From NCBI RefSeq assembly GCF_900107455.1, contig NZ_FNQB01000001.1:186001-250000 (forward strand): a stretch of 64,000 nucleotides of DNA. The letters are read 5' to 3'. The stretch is from Asanoa ishikariensis (GTDB lineage Bacteria; Actinomycetota; Actinomycetes; Mycobacteriales; Micromonosporaceae). The notes beneath the pieces are model-generated. The model saw only the letters and a program-made list of their open reading frames with translations. It had not been told where the DNA came from and did not search any database. Below, in pieces: positions 41,437-49,109 of the stretch. How positions within the stretch are numbered: position 1 is the first letter of the stretch; each line of letters begins with the position of its first letter. A program made the translations under genes and the position numbers.

Positions 41437-42150
41437 GCTTCGTAGGGCGGTGCGGCCGGTGAAGGCGATGCTCGCCAACAGGAAGCCGCCGTTGATGACC
41501 GTGAACGCGGCCAGCAGCCAGATGGTCCATTGTGGAACCAGGAGCAGCACCAGGCCGGCCACGAAGATGACCGCGCCGTAGTCGCGGACCAGCTTGACCA
41601 GCCGCACCGGCAGGGAGGTCGAGGTGACCATGCTGCCGCTGTTGGGGCCGGCCTGCATCACCGAGGTCACCAGGTTGACCATCCACGTGCCGGCGAACAG
41701 CGCGACCACCCACGAGGCGGTCGACGGGCGCTGGTCGACGGCCACCGCGGACAGCGCGGTGACGAGCGAGATCTGCACCGCGATGTCGCACAGCACGTCG
41801 ACCCGGGCGCCGGCCGGGCTGGTCTGCCCCGCCACCCGGGCGAGTTGGCCGTCCGCACAGTCCAGGGCGTAGGCGAGCTGCCAGCCGACCAGCGCGACCA
41901 ACCCGGCGATCCAGGTCGGCACGTCGGTCGACGCCAGCGCGACGACCGCCGCCGAGGTGGCCAGGCCGACCACCAGGTTGCCGGCGGTCAGGATCGTCGG
42001 TGGGACGCCCAGCCGGTAGGCGACCGCGGCGAACACCGCACCGACGCGCTGGCTCAGGCTCTCGCTGAACAGCCCGCCGCCCCGGTTGACGCGGTAGAAC
42101 TCGGCGGCGCCGGGCGGCGTGGGCTCAGCCGACAAGGTCGCGGAGCGCAT
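41434..42150 (-). CDS. CDP-alcohol phosphatidyltransferase-family enzyme
   Basis: 238 residues with about six membrane helices. The catalytic motif D-x2-D-G-x2-A-R-x8-G-x3-D-x3-D is intact as DCADGQLARVAGQTSPAGARVD and a final D (residues about 96-121); the four Asp bind two divalent metals. Displaces CMP from a CDP-linked alcohol or lipid onto an acceptor hydroxyl. The other two genes of the cassette overlap it (26 nt with the dehydrogenase), so its substrate may be the CDP-polyol they make rather than CDP-diacylglycerol. Its stop lies in the palindromic repeat. Confidence 0.88.
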   Translation of the reverse strand: MRSATLSAEPTPPGAAEFYRVNRGGGLFSESLSQRVGAVFAAVAYRLGVPPTILTAGNLVVGLATSAAVVALASTDVPTWIAGLVALVGWQLAYALDCADGQLARVAGQTSPAGARVDVLCDIAVQISLVTALSAVAVDQRPSTASWVVALFAGTWMVNLVTSVMQAGPNSGSMVTSTSLPVRLVKLVRDYGAVIFVAGLVLLLVPQWTIWLLAAFTVINGGFLLASIAFTGRTALRS

Positions 42151-43192
42151 CGGCGTACCCCTCCACCCGGGTTTCGATCTCGGCCGGCGACATCGCCAGG
42201 TGCTCGAGGATCGTGTAGCGGTCCGGCCGGGTCGTCGGCGCGTGCGCGATCGCCAGCCCGAACTGCTGATCGGTCAGGCCCAGGTCGCCCGGCGCGACCG
42301 GCAGCCCGTGACGACGCAGGCAGGCCCCGAGCTGGGCGAACCGCTCCTGGTCGCCGCGCAGGTACGTGCAGAACAGCGCACCCAGGCCGACCTGCTCGCC
42401 GTGCGAGCCGGTGCCGGGGAACAGGTGGTCGATCGCGTGCGAGATCTCGTGGCAGCCACCGCTGGCCGGCCGCGACGACTCCGCGACCGCCATGGAGATG
42501 CCGCCCATGATCAACGCCTCGGCCAGCGTGGTCAGGAACGCGTCGTCGCCGATCTTGCCCGGGTGGTTGACCAGCGCCTCGGCGCCGCTGCGGGACAGTG
42601 CGACGGCCAGGCCGTCGATCGACTCGCCGCGCTCGCGGTGGGCCAGCTCCCAGTCGGCGACGGCGCTCAGGTTGGACAGCGCGTCGCCGATGCCGGCCTG
42701 GGTCTGCCGGTCGGGCCCGTTCTCGACGAAGTCGAGGTCGACCACGATCGCGAGCGGGATCTGGACGCCGTAGGAGCCGCGGCGACCGTCGAGGTCGAGC
42801 GAGGCGACCGGCGAGCAGATGCCGTCGTTGGCCAGGCTGGTGGCCACCGTGACCATCGGGATGCCCAGTCGGGTCGCGGCGTACTTGGTGGTGTCGATGG
42901 TCTTGCCGCCGCCGATGCCGACCACGGCGTCGTAGTTGCGCTGGCGCAGCCCCTGGCTCAGGTCCATGGCCGAGTCGACCGTGCCGCCACAGATGTGGAA
43001 CATGTCCGCGTTGCCCAGCGACGGGCGCACGAGCTCGGCGATCCGCTCGCCCTGGCCGGGACCGACCACGACCGCGACGTCGCCGCCGCCGGAGATCCGC
43101 CGGTCGTGCAGCAGGGTGCCGAGCTCGGCGAGGGCGCCGCGGCGCACCTCGATGGCCAGCGGCGTGGTGACGGTGCGGGCTAGTAGTGGCAT
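42125..43192 (-). CDS. Glycerol-1-phosphate-dehydrogenase-like (AraM/EgsA) iron-containing dehydrogenase
   Basis: 355 residues. The Rossmann-like half has GIGGGKTIDTTKYAA (about 91-105) for the nucleotide, and the metal half has the SGGCHEISHAIDHL and GTGSHGEQVGLGAL segments that in G1PDH/EgsA carry His and Asp zinc ligands. The bacterial AraM and archaeal EgsA branch converts dihydroxyacetone phosphate to sn-glycerol 1-phosphate; other polyol-phosphate dehydrogenases of the same fold exist. Overlaps the cytidylyltransferase gene by 13 nt and the transferase gene by 26 nt, so all three are co-translated. Confidence 0.8.
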   Translation of the reverse strand: MPLLARTVTTPLAIEVRRGALAELGTLLHDRRISGGGDVAVVVGPGQGERIAELVRPSLGNADMFHICGGTVDSAMDLSQGLRQRNYDAVVGIGGGKTIDTTKYAATRLGIPMVTVATSLANDGICSPVASLDLDGRRGSYGVQIPLAIVVDLDFVENGPDRQTQAGIGDALSNLSAVADWELAHRERGESIDGLAVALSRSGAEALVNHPGKIGDDAFLTTLAEALIMGGISMAVAESSRPASGGCHEISHAIDHLFPGTGSHGEQVGLGALFCTYLRGDQERFAQLGACLRRHGLPVAPGDLGLTDQQFGLAIAHAPTTRPDRYTILEHLAMSPAEIETRVEGYADALRDLVG

Positions 43193-43911
43193 GCGATCTC
43201 CCGCGCCCGGGCCAGGTCGGCGTGGTTGTCGACCTCGACCCAGGGGATGTCGCCGATGGTCGCCGCCCGGACCTGCCCGCCGCGCTGCGCGTACTCCTGG
43301 TAGCCGTCCTCGTAGTAGAGGTTCGGGTCCCGTTTCCAGGTCGCTTCCAGCGCCTCCGCGAGGCCGGCGGCGGCCGACGCCTCGATCAGCGTCGCGCCGA
43401 TGTACTCGCCGAACGCCTCGGCCGGGTCCATCAGCTTGGTGATCCGGGTGAGCTGGCCGTCGGCGTCGAAGGTGGTCTTCATCTCCTCGTCGGCGAGCTT
43501 CTTCACGTTGTCGACGGCGAGCAGCACGCCGGGACCGCGGTTGTCGAGCAGCGTCTGCTCGACCGAGACCGGGTGCACGGTGTCGCCGTTGACGAGCAGC
43601 GCCCCGCCCGCGAACTGGTCACGGGCCAGCCACAAGGAGTAGGCGTTGTTCCACTCCTCGGCCTTGTCGTTGTGCACCAGGTTCAGCGTGACGCCGTACC
43701 GTGACTCCAGGTCCGGCCGGCGCTTCTCGACTGTCTCGGCCGCGTAGCCGACCACGACGGCGATGTCGGTGAGCCCGACGGCGGCGAGGTTGCGCAGCGC
43801 GATGTCGAGGATGGTGGTCTCGCCGTCGACCGGCACGAGGGCCTTGGGCAGCGTGTCGGTATAGGGGCGCAGACGCCGGCCAGCGCCGGCTGCGAGCACG
43901 AGACCGATCAT
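43180..43911 (-). CDS. Sugar/alcohol-phosphate nucleotidyltransferase (LicC/IPCT-like)
   Basis: 243 residues from the ATG at 43911 with GGAGG about 10 nt upstream; a start at 43932 is possible. The nucleotidyltransferase core GLVLAAGAGRRLRPYTDTLPKALVPV (G-L-x-A-G-x-G-x-R-L and PKALVPV) opens the protein, and the N-D-K-A-E-E-W-N-N-A-Y-S-L segment resembles the CTP-specific phosphocholine and inositol-1-phosphate cytidylyltransferases. Likely makes a CDP-alcohol from an alcohol phosphate and CTP. Promoter-proximal gene of the cassette. Confidence 0.85.
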   Translation of the reverse strand: MIGLVLAAGAGRRLRPYTDTLPKALVPVDGETTILDIALRNLAAVGLTDIAVVVGYAAETVEKRRPDLESRYGVTLNLVHNDKAEEWNNAYSLWLARDQFAGGALLVNGDTVHPVSVEQTLLDNRGPGVLLAVDNVKKLADEEMKTTFDADGQLTRITKLMDPAEAFGEYIGATLIEASAAAGLAEALEATWKRDPNLYYEDGYQEYAQRGGQVRAATIGDIPWVEVDNHADLARAREIACHY

Positions 43912-43989
43912 CCTGGAGCTTCCTCCACACATGCAGCAGATGTACGGGAAGAAAACTCTTCCCGACAGGGAGGATAGCGGTGCCGGCGG

Positions 43990-44439
43990 CTACAAGCCGA
44001 TCTGGCGCAAAAGGTCGAAACCGCCCTCGACGACTCGGCGGAGTAGACCGCCGTCCATGTCCTGCTGGTCGTCGAACACGTCGAGCTCGTCGCGGGTGAT
44101 CCACCGGAAGGCGGTGTGCTTGCCCGCCTCGAGGCGGGGCCGGGCGAGGTCGCCATCGACCCGGATCAGGAAGTCGGTCTCCAGCCGCTCGAACCCGTCG
44201 TTGCCTCGGTAGCGAAGCTCGGCGATGGTGCCGAGGACGATCGAGACGTGCCAGCCGGTCTCCTCGGTGACCTCGCGATAGAGCGCCTCCTCGACGCTCT
44301 CGCCCGGCTCGAGGTGGCCGCCCACGATGTCCCAGGTGTCCGGGAAGAGCTTGCGGGTCGGTGACCGGCGCTGGATGAACACCCGCCCGTCGTCGTCGAC
44401 GATCACACCTGCCGCGCAGCGCATGGGTTCGACGGACAC
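43990..44439 (-). CDS. Nudix hydrolase
   Basis: 149 residues with a complete Nudix box: G-G-H-L-E-P-G-E-S-V-E-E-A-L-Y-R-E-V-T-E-E-T-G (about 41-63), where the Glu residues bind magnesium. Cleaves nucleoside diphosphates linked to another group. It lies 78 nt upstream of the cytidylyltransferase on the same strand, and a role in CDP-alcohol turnover is conceivable but unsupported. No membrane segment. Confidence 0.92.
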   Translation of the reverse strand: MSVEPMRCAAGVIVDDDGRVFIQRRSPTRKLFPDTWDIVGGHLEPGESVEEALYREVTEETGWHVSIVLGTIAELRYRGNDGFERLETDFLIRVDGDLARPRLEAGKHTAFRWITRDELDVFDDQQDMDGGLLRRVVEGGFDLLRQIGL

Positions 44440-44471
44440 GGATCGAATCTAGCCAGCGCGGCTGGCCGCGG

Positions 44472-44987
44472 CTAGGTCGCGGGGGGTTCGTCGCGCTGGG
44501 TGCGCGGCGTGCCACGGCGTGCCGGGTCGGGGGGTGTCACCTGCTCCAGATGGGCGAGCACCTTGCCGGCGATGGTGGCCAACGCGGCCAGGTCGGTCGG
44601 GTCGAGCAGGTCGATGAAATGCCTCCGGACGGACGCGACGTGCAGCTTGGCGGCCGCCTGGATCGTGGCCCAGCCCTCGTCGGTGAGTACCACGGTGGCG
44701 CTGCGCCCGTCACTCGCGTAGTCGTCGCGGGTGACCAGGCCGCGTTGGTCCATCCGGCTCACGTGGTGCGAGAGCCGGCTGACCGACCATTTGATCTCGG
44801 CGGCGAGCTCACCGAGCCGCATCCGATGGTCGGGTGCGTCGGAGACGGTCGAGAGCACGTCGTAGTCGGCGTCCGAGAGCCCCGAGTCGGCGGCCAGGTC
44901 GCGGGTGATCTGGAGGTCGAGCAGCGTGCGCAGGCGCCGGTAGCCGAGCCACGCCCGCATCTCGTCGTCGGTCAGCCAGCGGGTCAT
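44472..44987 (-). CDS. MarR-family transcriptional regulator
   Basis: 171 residues. A winged helix-turn-helix (about 55-118) with LGELAAEIKWSVSRLSHHVSRMDQRGLVTR (recognition helix SVSRLSHHVSRM) and the D-G-R-S-A-T wing is flanked by dimerisation helices. Divergent from a YczE-type membrane-protein gene across the double palindrome at 45003-45060, its probable operator, so it likely represses both itself and that operon, with release by a ligand. ATG with TACGCT 6 nt upstream and no Shine-Dalgarno, hence a leaderless mRNA. Confidence 0.94.
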   Translation of the reverse strand: MTRWLTDDEMRAWLGYRRLRTLLDLQITRDLAADSGLSDADYDVLSTVSDAPDHRMRLGELAAEIKWSVSRLSHHVSRMDQRGLVTRDDYASDGRSATVVLTDEGWATIQAAAKLHVASVRRHFIDLLDPTDLAALATIAGKVLAHLEQVTPPDPARRGTPRTQRDEPPAT

Positions 44988-44993
44988 GTGTTC

Positions 44994-44999
44994 AGCGTA
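44994..44999 (-). promoter_or_regulatory. marR -10 box
   Basis: TACGCT on the minus strand, 6 nt before the marR ATG. The matching consensus -35 TTGACA is 45021-45016 on the minus strand, 16 bp away, inside the left operator palindrome. Confidence 0.65.
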
Positions 45000-45002
45000 G
45001 AC

Positions 45003-45060
45003 AGTCTGCTTGACATGTCAAACAAGGCGCGCCTACTCTGTTTGACATGTCAAGCAGACT
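45003..45060. promoter_or_regulatory. Double MarR operator: 22-bp perfect inverted repeat containing two identical 12-bp palindromes
   Basis: Arms 45003-45024 and 45039-45060 are exact reverse complements (22 bp), 14 bp apart. Each arm contains the same palindrome TTGACATGTCAA (O1 at 45010-45021, O2 at 45042-45053; centres 32 bp, about three helical turns, apart). O1 supplies consensus TTGACA -35 hexamers for both divergent promoters; O2 contains the ATG of the YczE-like gene at 45047. Binding by the adjacent MarR protein is inferred from symmetry and position. Confidence 0.85.
45010..45039 (+). promoter_or_regulatory. Promoter of the YczE-like gene: consensus -35 TTGACA, -10 TACTCT
   Basis: TTGACA at 45010-45015 and TACTCT at 45034-45039 are 18 bp apart; the ATG follows 7 nt after the -10, so transcription should begin at or next to the start codon (leaderless). 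Confidence 0.75.
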
Positions 45061-45646
45061 GCTCCGGCTCTTCGCCGGCCTGGTGCTCTTCGGGGTCAGC
45101 CTCGGCCTGATGGTGCGGGCTGACCTTGGCCTCGGTCCGTGGGACGTCTTCCACCAGGGCGTCGCCGACCGGATCGGCCTGTCCATCGGCCTGGTCGTCA
45201 ACCTCACCGCCGTCGTCGTGCTGCTGCTGTGGATCCCGCTGCGGCAGCGGCCCGGCATCGGCACGGTCGCCAACGTCGTCGTGGTCGGGCTGGTCACCGA
45301 CGGCACGCTGTGGCTGCTGCCCGACCTCGACGCCCTCGCGCCGCGGATCGCGCTGCTGGTCGCCGGCATCCTCGCCAACGCGGTCGCGACCGGCCTCTAC
45401 GTCGGCGCCGGTCTCGGCCCCGGCCCGCGCGACGGGCTGATGACCGGCCTGGCCGCCCGCGGCCACTCGATCCGGCTGGTCCGCACCGGCATCGAGCTCG
45501 CCGTGCTGGCGATCGGCTTCCTGCTGGGCGGCTCGGTCGGGTTCGGCACCATCGCGTACGCCCTGGCCATCGGTCCGCTCGTCGGGGTCTTCCTGCCGAG
45601 GCTGACCATCGCGCCGCGCACCGCGGCGGAAGGAGAACCCGCATGA
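45047..45646 (+). CDS. YczE/YitT-family membrane protein
   Basis: 199 residues with about five membrane helices (about 5-23, 43-63, 70-90, 99-120, 145-165) and the R-A-D-L-G-L-G-P-W-D-V loop after helix 1 that marks the YczE/YyaS/YitT family. Role unclear; relatives are implicated in resistance or lipopeptide production and possibly transport. The ATG lies inside operator O2. The stop overlaps the LLM oxidoreductase start as ATGA, so the two form an operon predicted to be MarR-controlled. Confidence 0.85.
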   Translation: MSSRLLRLFAGLVLFGVSLGLMVRADLGLGPWDVFHQGVADRIGLSIGLVVNLTAVVVLLLWIPLRQRPGIGTVANVVVVGLVTDGTLWLLPDLDALAPRIALLVAGILANAVATGLYVGAGLGPGPRDGLMTGLAARGHSIRLVRTGIELAVLAIGFLLGGSVGFGTIAYALAIGPLVGVFLPRLTIAPRTAAEGEPA

Positions 45647-46482
45647 TCCACTTTGGGCTGGACGTCCCGGCCACCACTGTCCCCGGCGAGCCTTCGGTCG
45701 ACCCGGTTTCGGCTGCTTGCGCTGCCGAGGCCGCCGGGTTCGACTTCGTCTCGGCGTCCGATCACCCGTGCGGCACGGATCCCAGCTACGAGAACTGGAC
45801 GATGCTGACCTGGATGCTCGCCAGCACCTCCCGGCTGCGGGTGCTGCCCCGGGTGCTGGGCATGCCCTACCGCAACCCGGCGATGGTGGCCAAGATGGCC
45901 GAGACGCTTGACCGGCTCTCCGGGGGCCGGCTGCTGCTCGGCCTGGGCGGCGGCTACTCCGACGACGAGTTCCGCGCGTTCGGGATCGGCGTGCCGTCGC
46001 CCCGGGACAAGGTCGACGGCCTCGACGAGGCGATCCAGGTGATCCGCGGGCTGTGGACGCAGCCGTCCTTCACGTTCGCCGGACGGATACATCGGACCGA
46101 CGCGGCGACCATCGCTCCCCGGCCGGCCTCGCCGATCCCGATCTGGGTCGGCACCTTCGGCCCCCGCGCGCTGGCGGTCACCGGCCGGCTGGCCGACGGG
46201 TGGATCCCGTCGCTCGGCCACGCGCCGCCGGAGACCATCCCGGCGCTGCGCGACCGGATCGCCCGCGCCGCAGACGGCGCCGGACGCTCCATCGAGGAGA
46301 TCACCTGCGGCTATCACCTGGACGTGCCAACCGGTGGTGCGGATGAGGTGGTCGAGACACTCCTGGGTTACGTGCGGCTGGGTTTCACCGCATTCAACTT
46401 CCGTGTCGACGGTGCCGACCGGGACGAGCGGGTCGACTGGCTCGGGACCGAAATCCTCCCGGTCGTACGACAGGCTGGCTGA
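45643..46482 (+). CDS. LLM-class F420-dependent oxidoreductase
   Basis: 279 residues from the ATG at 45643, with GGAGAA 7 nt upstream and a 4-nt ATGA overlap with the membrane gene; the longer open frame from 45139 is a shadow. A luciferase-like TIM barrel with SDHP near residue 45, PYRNPAMVAKMAETLDRLSGGRLLLGLG core (N-P-A-x-x-A-K-x-x-x-T-L-D-x-L-S-x-G-R) typical of F420- or FMN-dependent LLM enzymes, and GTFGPRALAVTGRLADGW. Probably uses F420 to reduce a small organic compound. Its regulation by MarR and coupling to a membrane protein suggests detoxification. Confidence 0.9.
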   Translation: MIHFGLDVPATTVPGEPSVDPVSAACAAEAAGFDFVSASDHPCGTDPSYENWTMLTWMLASTSRLRVLPRVLGMPYRNPAMVAKMAETLDRLSGGRLLLGLGGGYSDDEFRAFGIGVPSPRDKVDGLDEAIQVIRGLWTQPSFTFAGRIHRTDAATIAPRPASPIPIWVGTFGPRALAVTGRLADGWIPSLGHAPPETIPALRDRIARAADGAGRSIEEITCGYHLDVPTGGADEVVETLLGYVRLGFTAFNFRVDGADRDERVDWLGTEILPVVRQAG

Positions 46483-46554
46483 ACGCGCAAGTCTTGTAGT
46501 TCTGTCCCAGCAGGACCACTATGTCCGTACGGTGGCCTTCAAGGGGGATGTGTC

Positions 46555-46941
46555 ATGCAGGTTCGTGATGCCATGTCCAAGCAGGTTCTGTTGGTGGGTC
46601 CCGAACACACGCTCCGGCAGGCCGCCAGCATGATGGCCTCCCGCCGAGTCGGGTCCGCCGTCGTCATCGATCCCGACGCCCAGGGCATCGGCATCATGAC
46701 CGAACGCGACGTGCTCTACGCCATTGGCGCGAACCTCGACCCCGACACGGAAACGGTCGGCGGCCACATCACCTGGGACGTGGTCTACGCCGGTCCTGAT
46801 TGGACCCTCGAGGACGCGGCGCTGGCGATGTCCCGCGGCGGCTTCCGACATCTGGTGGTGCTCGATGGCACCGAGGTGGTCGGGGTGGTCTCGGTCCGCG
46901 ACATCATGCGGGTCTGGGCGGCCGACCGCGAGCGCGTCTAG
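46555..46941 (+). CDS. Two-CBS-domain protein
   Basis: 128 residues consisting of two CBS motifs, about 1-60 (MQVRDAMSKQVLLVGPEHTLRQAASMM and GIGIMTERDVL) and about 68-128 (ISLEDAALAMS-type and GVVSVRDIM). CBS pairs bind adenosine nucleotides and regulate a partner. No catalytic domain is present, so an AMP/ATP-sensing regulatory protein is likely. A purine-rich GGGGG run precedes the ATG by 7 nt. Adjacent genes give no partner. Confidence 0.9.
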   Translation: MQVRDAMSKQVLLVGPEHTLRQAASMMASRRVGSAVVIDPDAQGIGIMTERDVLYAIGANLDPDTETVGGHITWDVVYAGPDWTLEDAALAMSRGGFRHLVVLDGTEVVGVVSVRDIMRVWAADRERV

Positions 46942-46965
46942 CCCGTTCGGGGGCAGACTGGGGGC

Positions 46966-47943
46966 ATGACGGGGCGCACGGTCCACGGCTCGACGACCGA
47001 GATGATCAAGGCGGTCGCGGCCGGCAGGCCTGTGCGCCAGCCGGATGCCGCGGACGACCCGCCCGGTGACCCGCTGTTGATCGACGGCGAGCGCTTCCGG
47101 ATCGAGCGGATCGGGCGGCCCCTCGACTGGGTGATGCGCGCGCTCGGCGACGGCGCCGACGGGAGCCTGCCCTGGACGGTGCGGATGTGGCAGGGCGGGT
47201 TGCTCGACCGCCTGCCGCGCAGCGTCGATCACACGATCATGGGCATCGCCTGGGACCCGGCGACGGAGATCGCCGATCTGTTGGTACGCGACGAGCGGGC
47301 GCCCGTACCCCATGATCTCGATCTGGACGCCCACCGTGCCGTGCTCGACCACATGGCCGCCCTGCACGCGCGGTTCTGGCACTTCACCGACCCGGTCGGG
47401 CTGGCGCCGCCGGGTGCCCGCTACACCGCGCTCGCACCGGCGACGGGCATCCGTGAGGCCGGCGACGGCGCCGACGCGCTCGTGGTGGGTTGGGCCGCGC
47501 TCGCCGCCGACCAACCGGAGGCCCACGAGCTCGCCCTGTCCCTCGCCGTCGAACCGGCGCCGCTGCTGGCCGCCTTCGACGGGCTGCCGACCACCCTGGT
47601 CAACGGCGACTGGCGACTGGGCAACGCGCGGCCGGTCGACGCCGGGCACACCGTCCTGCTCGGCTGGGGCTGGGCGGGCATCGCCGGTAGCTGCGTCGAC
47701 CTGGCCGGCTACCTGGCGCTCAACGCGGGCCGGCTGCCGGAGTCCAAGAACGCCACGATCGAGGCATTCCGCGCGGCGCTGCACCGGCACAAGGTCGATA
47801 CCGCCGACTGGTGGGACCGCCAGCTCGAGCTCGCGCTGCTCGGCGCCTTCGTGCAACTGGGCTGGTCGAAGACCACCGACACGACAGAGCTGGCGTGGTG
47901 GATCGACCGTGTGGTCCCCACCGCCCGCACGCTGCCCACGTAG
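46966..47943 (+). CDS. APH/CHK-like kinase-fold protein with degenerate catalytic motifs
   Basis: 325 residues resembling the aminoglycoside/choline kinase-like family, with the small lobe about 1-110 and a helical large lobe. The catalytic loop, normally H-G-D-x-x-x-x-N, reads N-G-D-W-R-L-G-N (D215, N220), and the metal-binding D-W or D-F-x-x segment appears as L-L-G-W-G-W-A-G around 233, lacking an Asp. D215 and N220 remain, so weak or altered activity is possible, but it may be a pseudokinase. Substrate unknown. Starts 24 nt after the CBS gene, with GGGGG before the ATG. Confidence 0.7.
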   Translation: MTGRTVHGSTTEMIKAVAAGRPVRQPDAADDPPGDPLLIDGERFRIERIGRPLDWVMRALGDGADGSLPWTVRMWQGGLLDRLPRSVDHTIMGIAWDPATEIADLLVRDERAPVPHDLDLDAHRAVLDHMAALHARFWHFTDPVGLAPPGARYTALAPATGIREAGDGADALVVGWAALAADQPEAHELALSLAVEPAPLLAAFDGLPTTLVNGDWRLGNARPVDAGHTVLLGWGWAGIAGSCVDLAGYLALNAGRLPESKNATIEAFRAALHRHKVDTADWWDRQLELALLGAFVQLGWSKTTDTTELAWWIDRVVPTARTLPT

Positions 47944-47953
47944 TGGACGGTCC

Positions 47954-47959
47954 TACGCT
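47954..47959 (+). promoter_or_regulatory. Candidate -10 box of the leaderless aminotransferase gene
   Basis: TACGCT, 8 nt before the ATG at 47968; no Shine-Dalgarno. Confidence 0.5.
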
Positions 47960-47967
47960 ATTTAGTC

Positions 47968-49062
47968 ATGACCGCTGCGCAGCTCATCTCCTTCGCCCGT
48001 GGGGCTCCCTCGCTGGACATCGTCGACATCGAGGGGCTCAAGGCCGCCGCCGTCCGTGCCTTCGACGCCGACCCGGGTGGTGTCACCGCATACGGCACGT
48101 CCGTCGGCTACCTTCCGCTGCGCAAGTGGATCGCCGACAAGCACGGCGTCGCGCCGGAGCAGGTGCTCGTGACCAACGGCTCGCTCCAGGCCGACGCGTT
48201 CCTCTTCGACCACCTGGTCGGCGCCGGTGACGCGGTCGTCGTGGAGCGGCCGACGTACGACCGCACCCTGCTGAACCTGCGCAACCAGGGCGGCGACGTG
48301 CACGCCGTGACCACCGGCGCCGACGGCATCGACGTGGACGAGCTGCGCAAGTTGCTGGAGTCGGGCGTGCGGCCCAAGCTCGCCCACATCATCCCGAACT
48401 ACCAGAACCCGGCCGGCGTCACGCTCTCGCTGGAGAAGCGGCAGGCGCTGATCGGGCTCGCCGTCGAGTACGGCTTCACGATCTTCGAGGACGACCCGTA
48501 CGCCGACATCCGGTTCCGCGGCGACGCGCTGCCGTCGATGCTGTCGCTGGACGACGCGGGCGTCGTCGTGCACGCGTCGAGCTTCACCAAGACGGTCTGC
48601 CCGGGTGTCCGGGTCGGCTACCTGGTCGGGCCGGCGCCGCTGATCGCGGATATCGCCAAGAAGGCCACCAACCTCTACATCTCGCCCAACATGGTCGCGC
48701 AGGGGATCGTCTACCAGTTCTGCGTCTCCGGCGACATCGAGCGGTCCATCGAGACCGTCTGCACCGCGCTCGCCGAGCGGGTGAGGGTGCTGGCCGGCGC
48801 GCTGCGCGAGCACATCCCGGGCGTCTCGTTCACCGAGCCGGAGGGCGGCTACTTCCTCTGGGTCGAGCTGCCCGACGATGTCGACGTCGACAAGCTCCTG
48901 CCGGCGGCGACCGCGCGCGGCGTGGCCGTGGTCAAGGGCAGCGACTTCCTGCTGGAAGGCGGCAAGCACGCACTGCGGCTGGCGTACTCGGCCGTGACCG
49001 TCGACGAGATCGACGAGGGCGTGCGTCGCCTGGCGGCGGCCATCAACGATATCCGCGGCTAA
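47968..49062 (+). CDS. PLP-dependent aminotransferase, class I/II (2-aminoadipate-like)
   Basis: 364 residues of fold-type I. The Schiff-base lysine is K208 in SSFTKTVCPGVRVGYL, preceded by EDDPYADIRF and IIPNYQNPAGVTLS, typical of the LysN/2-aminoadipate transaminase and MocR-related subgroup. Unlike MocR proteins there is no N-terminal GntR domain. Transfers an amino group between an amino acid and a 2-oxoacid; the exact substrate is not deducible. Ends at a strong rho-independent terminator. Confidence 0.92.
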   Translation: MTAAQLISFARGAPSLDIVDIEGLKAAAVRAFDADPGGVTAYGTSVGYLPLRKWIADKHGVAPEQVLVTNGSLQADAFLFDHLVGAGDAVVVERPTYDRTLLNLRNQGGDVHAVTTGADGIDVDELRKLLESGVRPKLAHIIPNYQNPAGVTLSLEKRQALIGLAVEYGFTIFEDDPYADIRFRGDALPSMLSLDDAGVVVHASSFTKTVCPGVRVGYLVGPAPLIADIAKKATNLYISPNMVAQGIVYQFCVSGDIERSIETVCTALAERVRVLAGALREHIPGVSFTEPEGGYFLWVELPDDVDVDKLLPAATARGVAVVKGSDFLLEGGKHALRLAYSAVTVDEIDEGVRRLAAAINDIRG

Positions 49063-49075
49063 TAAGGGCTTGTCA

Positions 49076-49109
49076 GGGGCACTCTGTCGGGTTCCCGACA
49101 GAGTGCCCC
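49076..49109 (+). terminator. Intrinsic terminator after the aminotransferase gene
   Basis: Perfect 15-bp stem GGGGCACTCTGTCGG / CCGACAGAGTGCCCC with a 4-nt GTTC loop, 13 nt after the stop codon. Confidence 0.9.
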
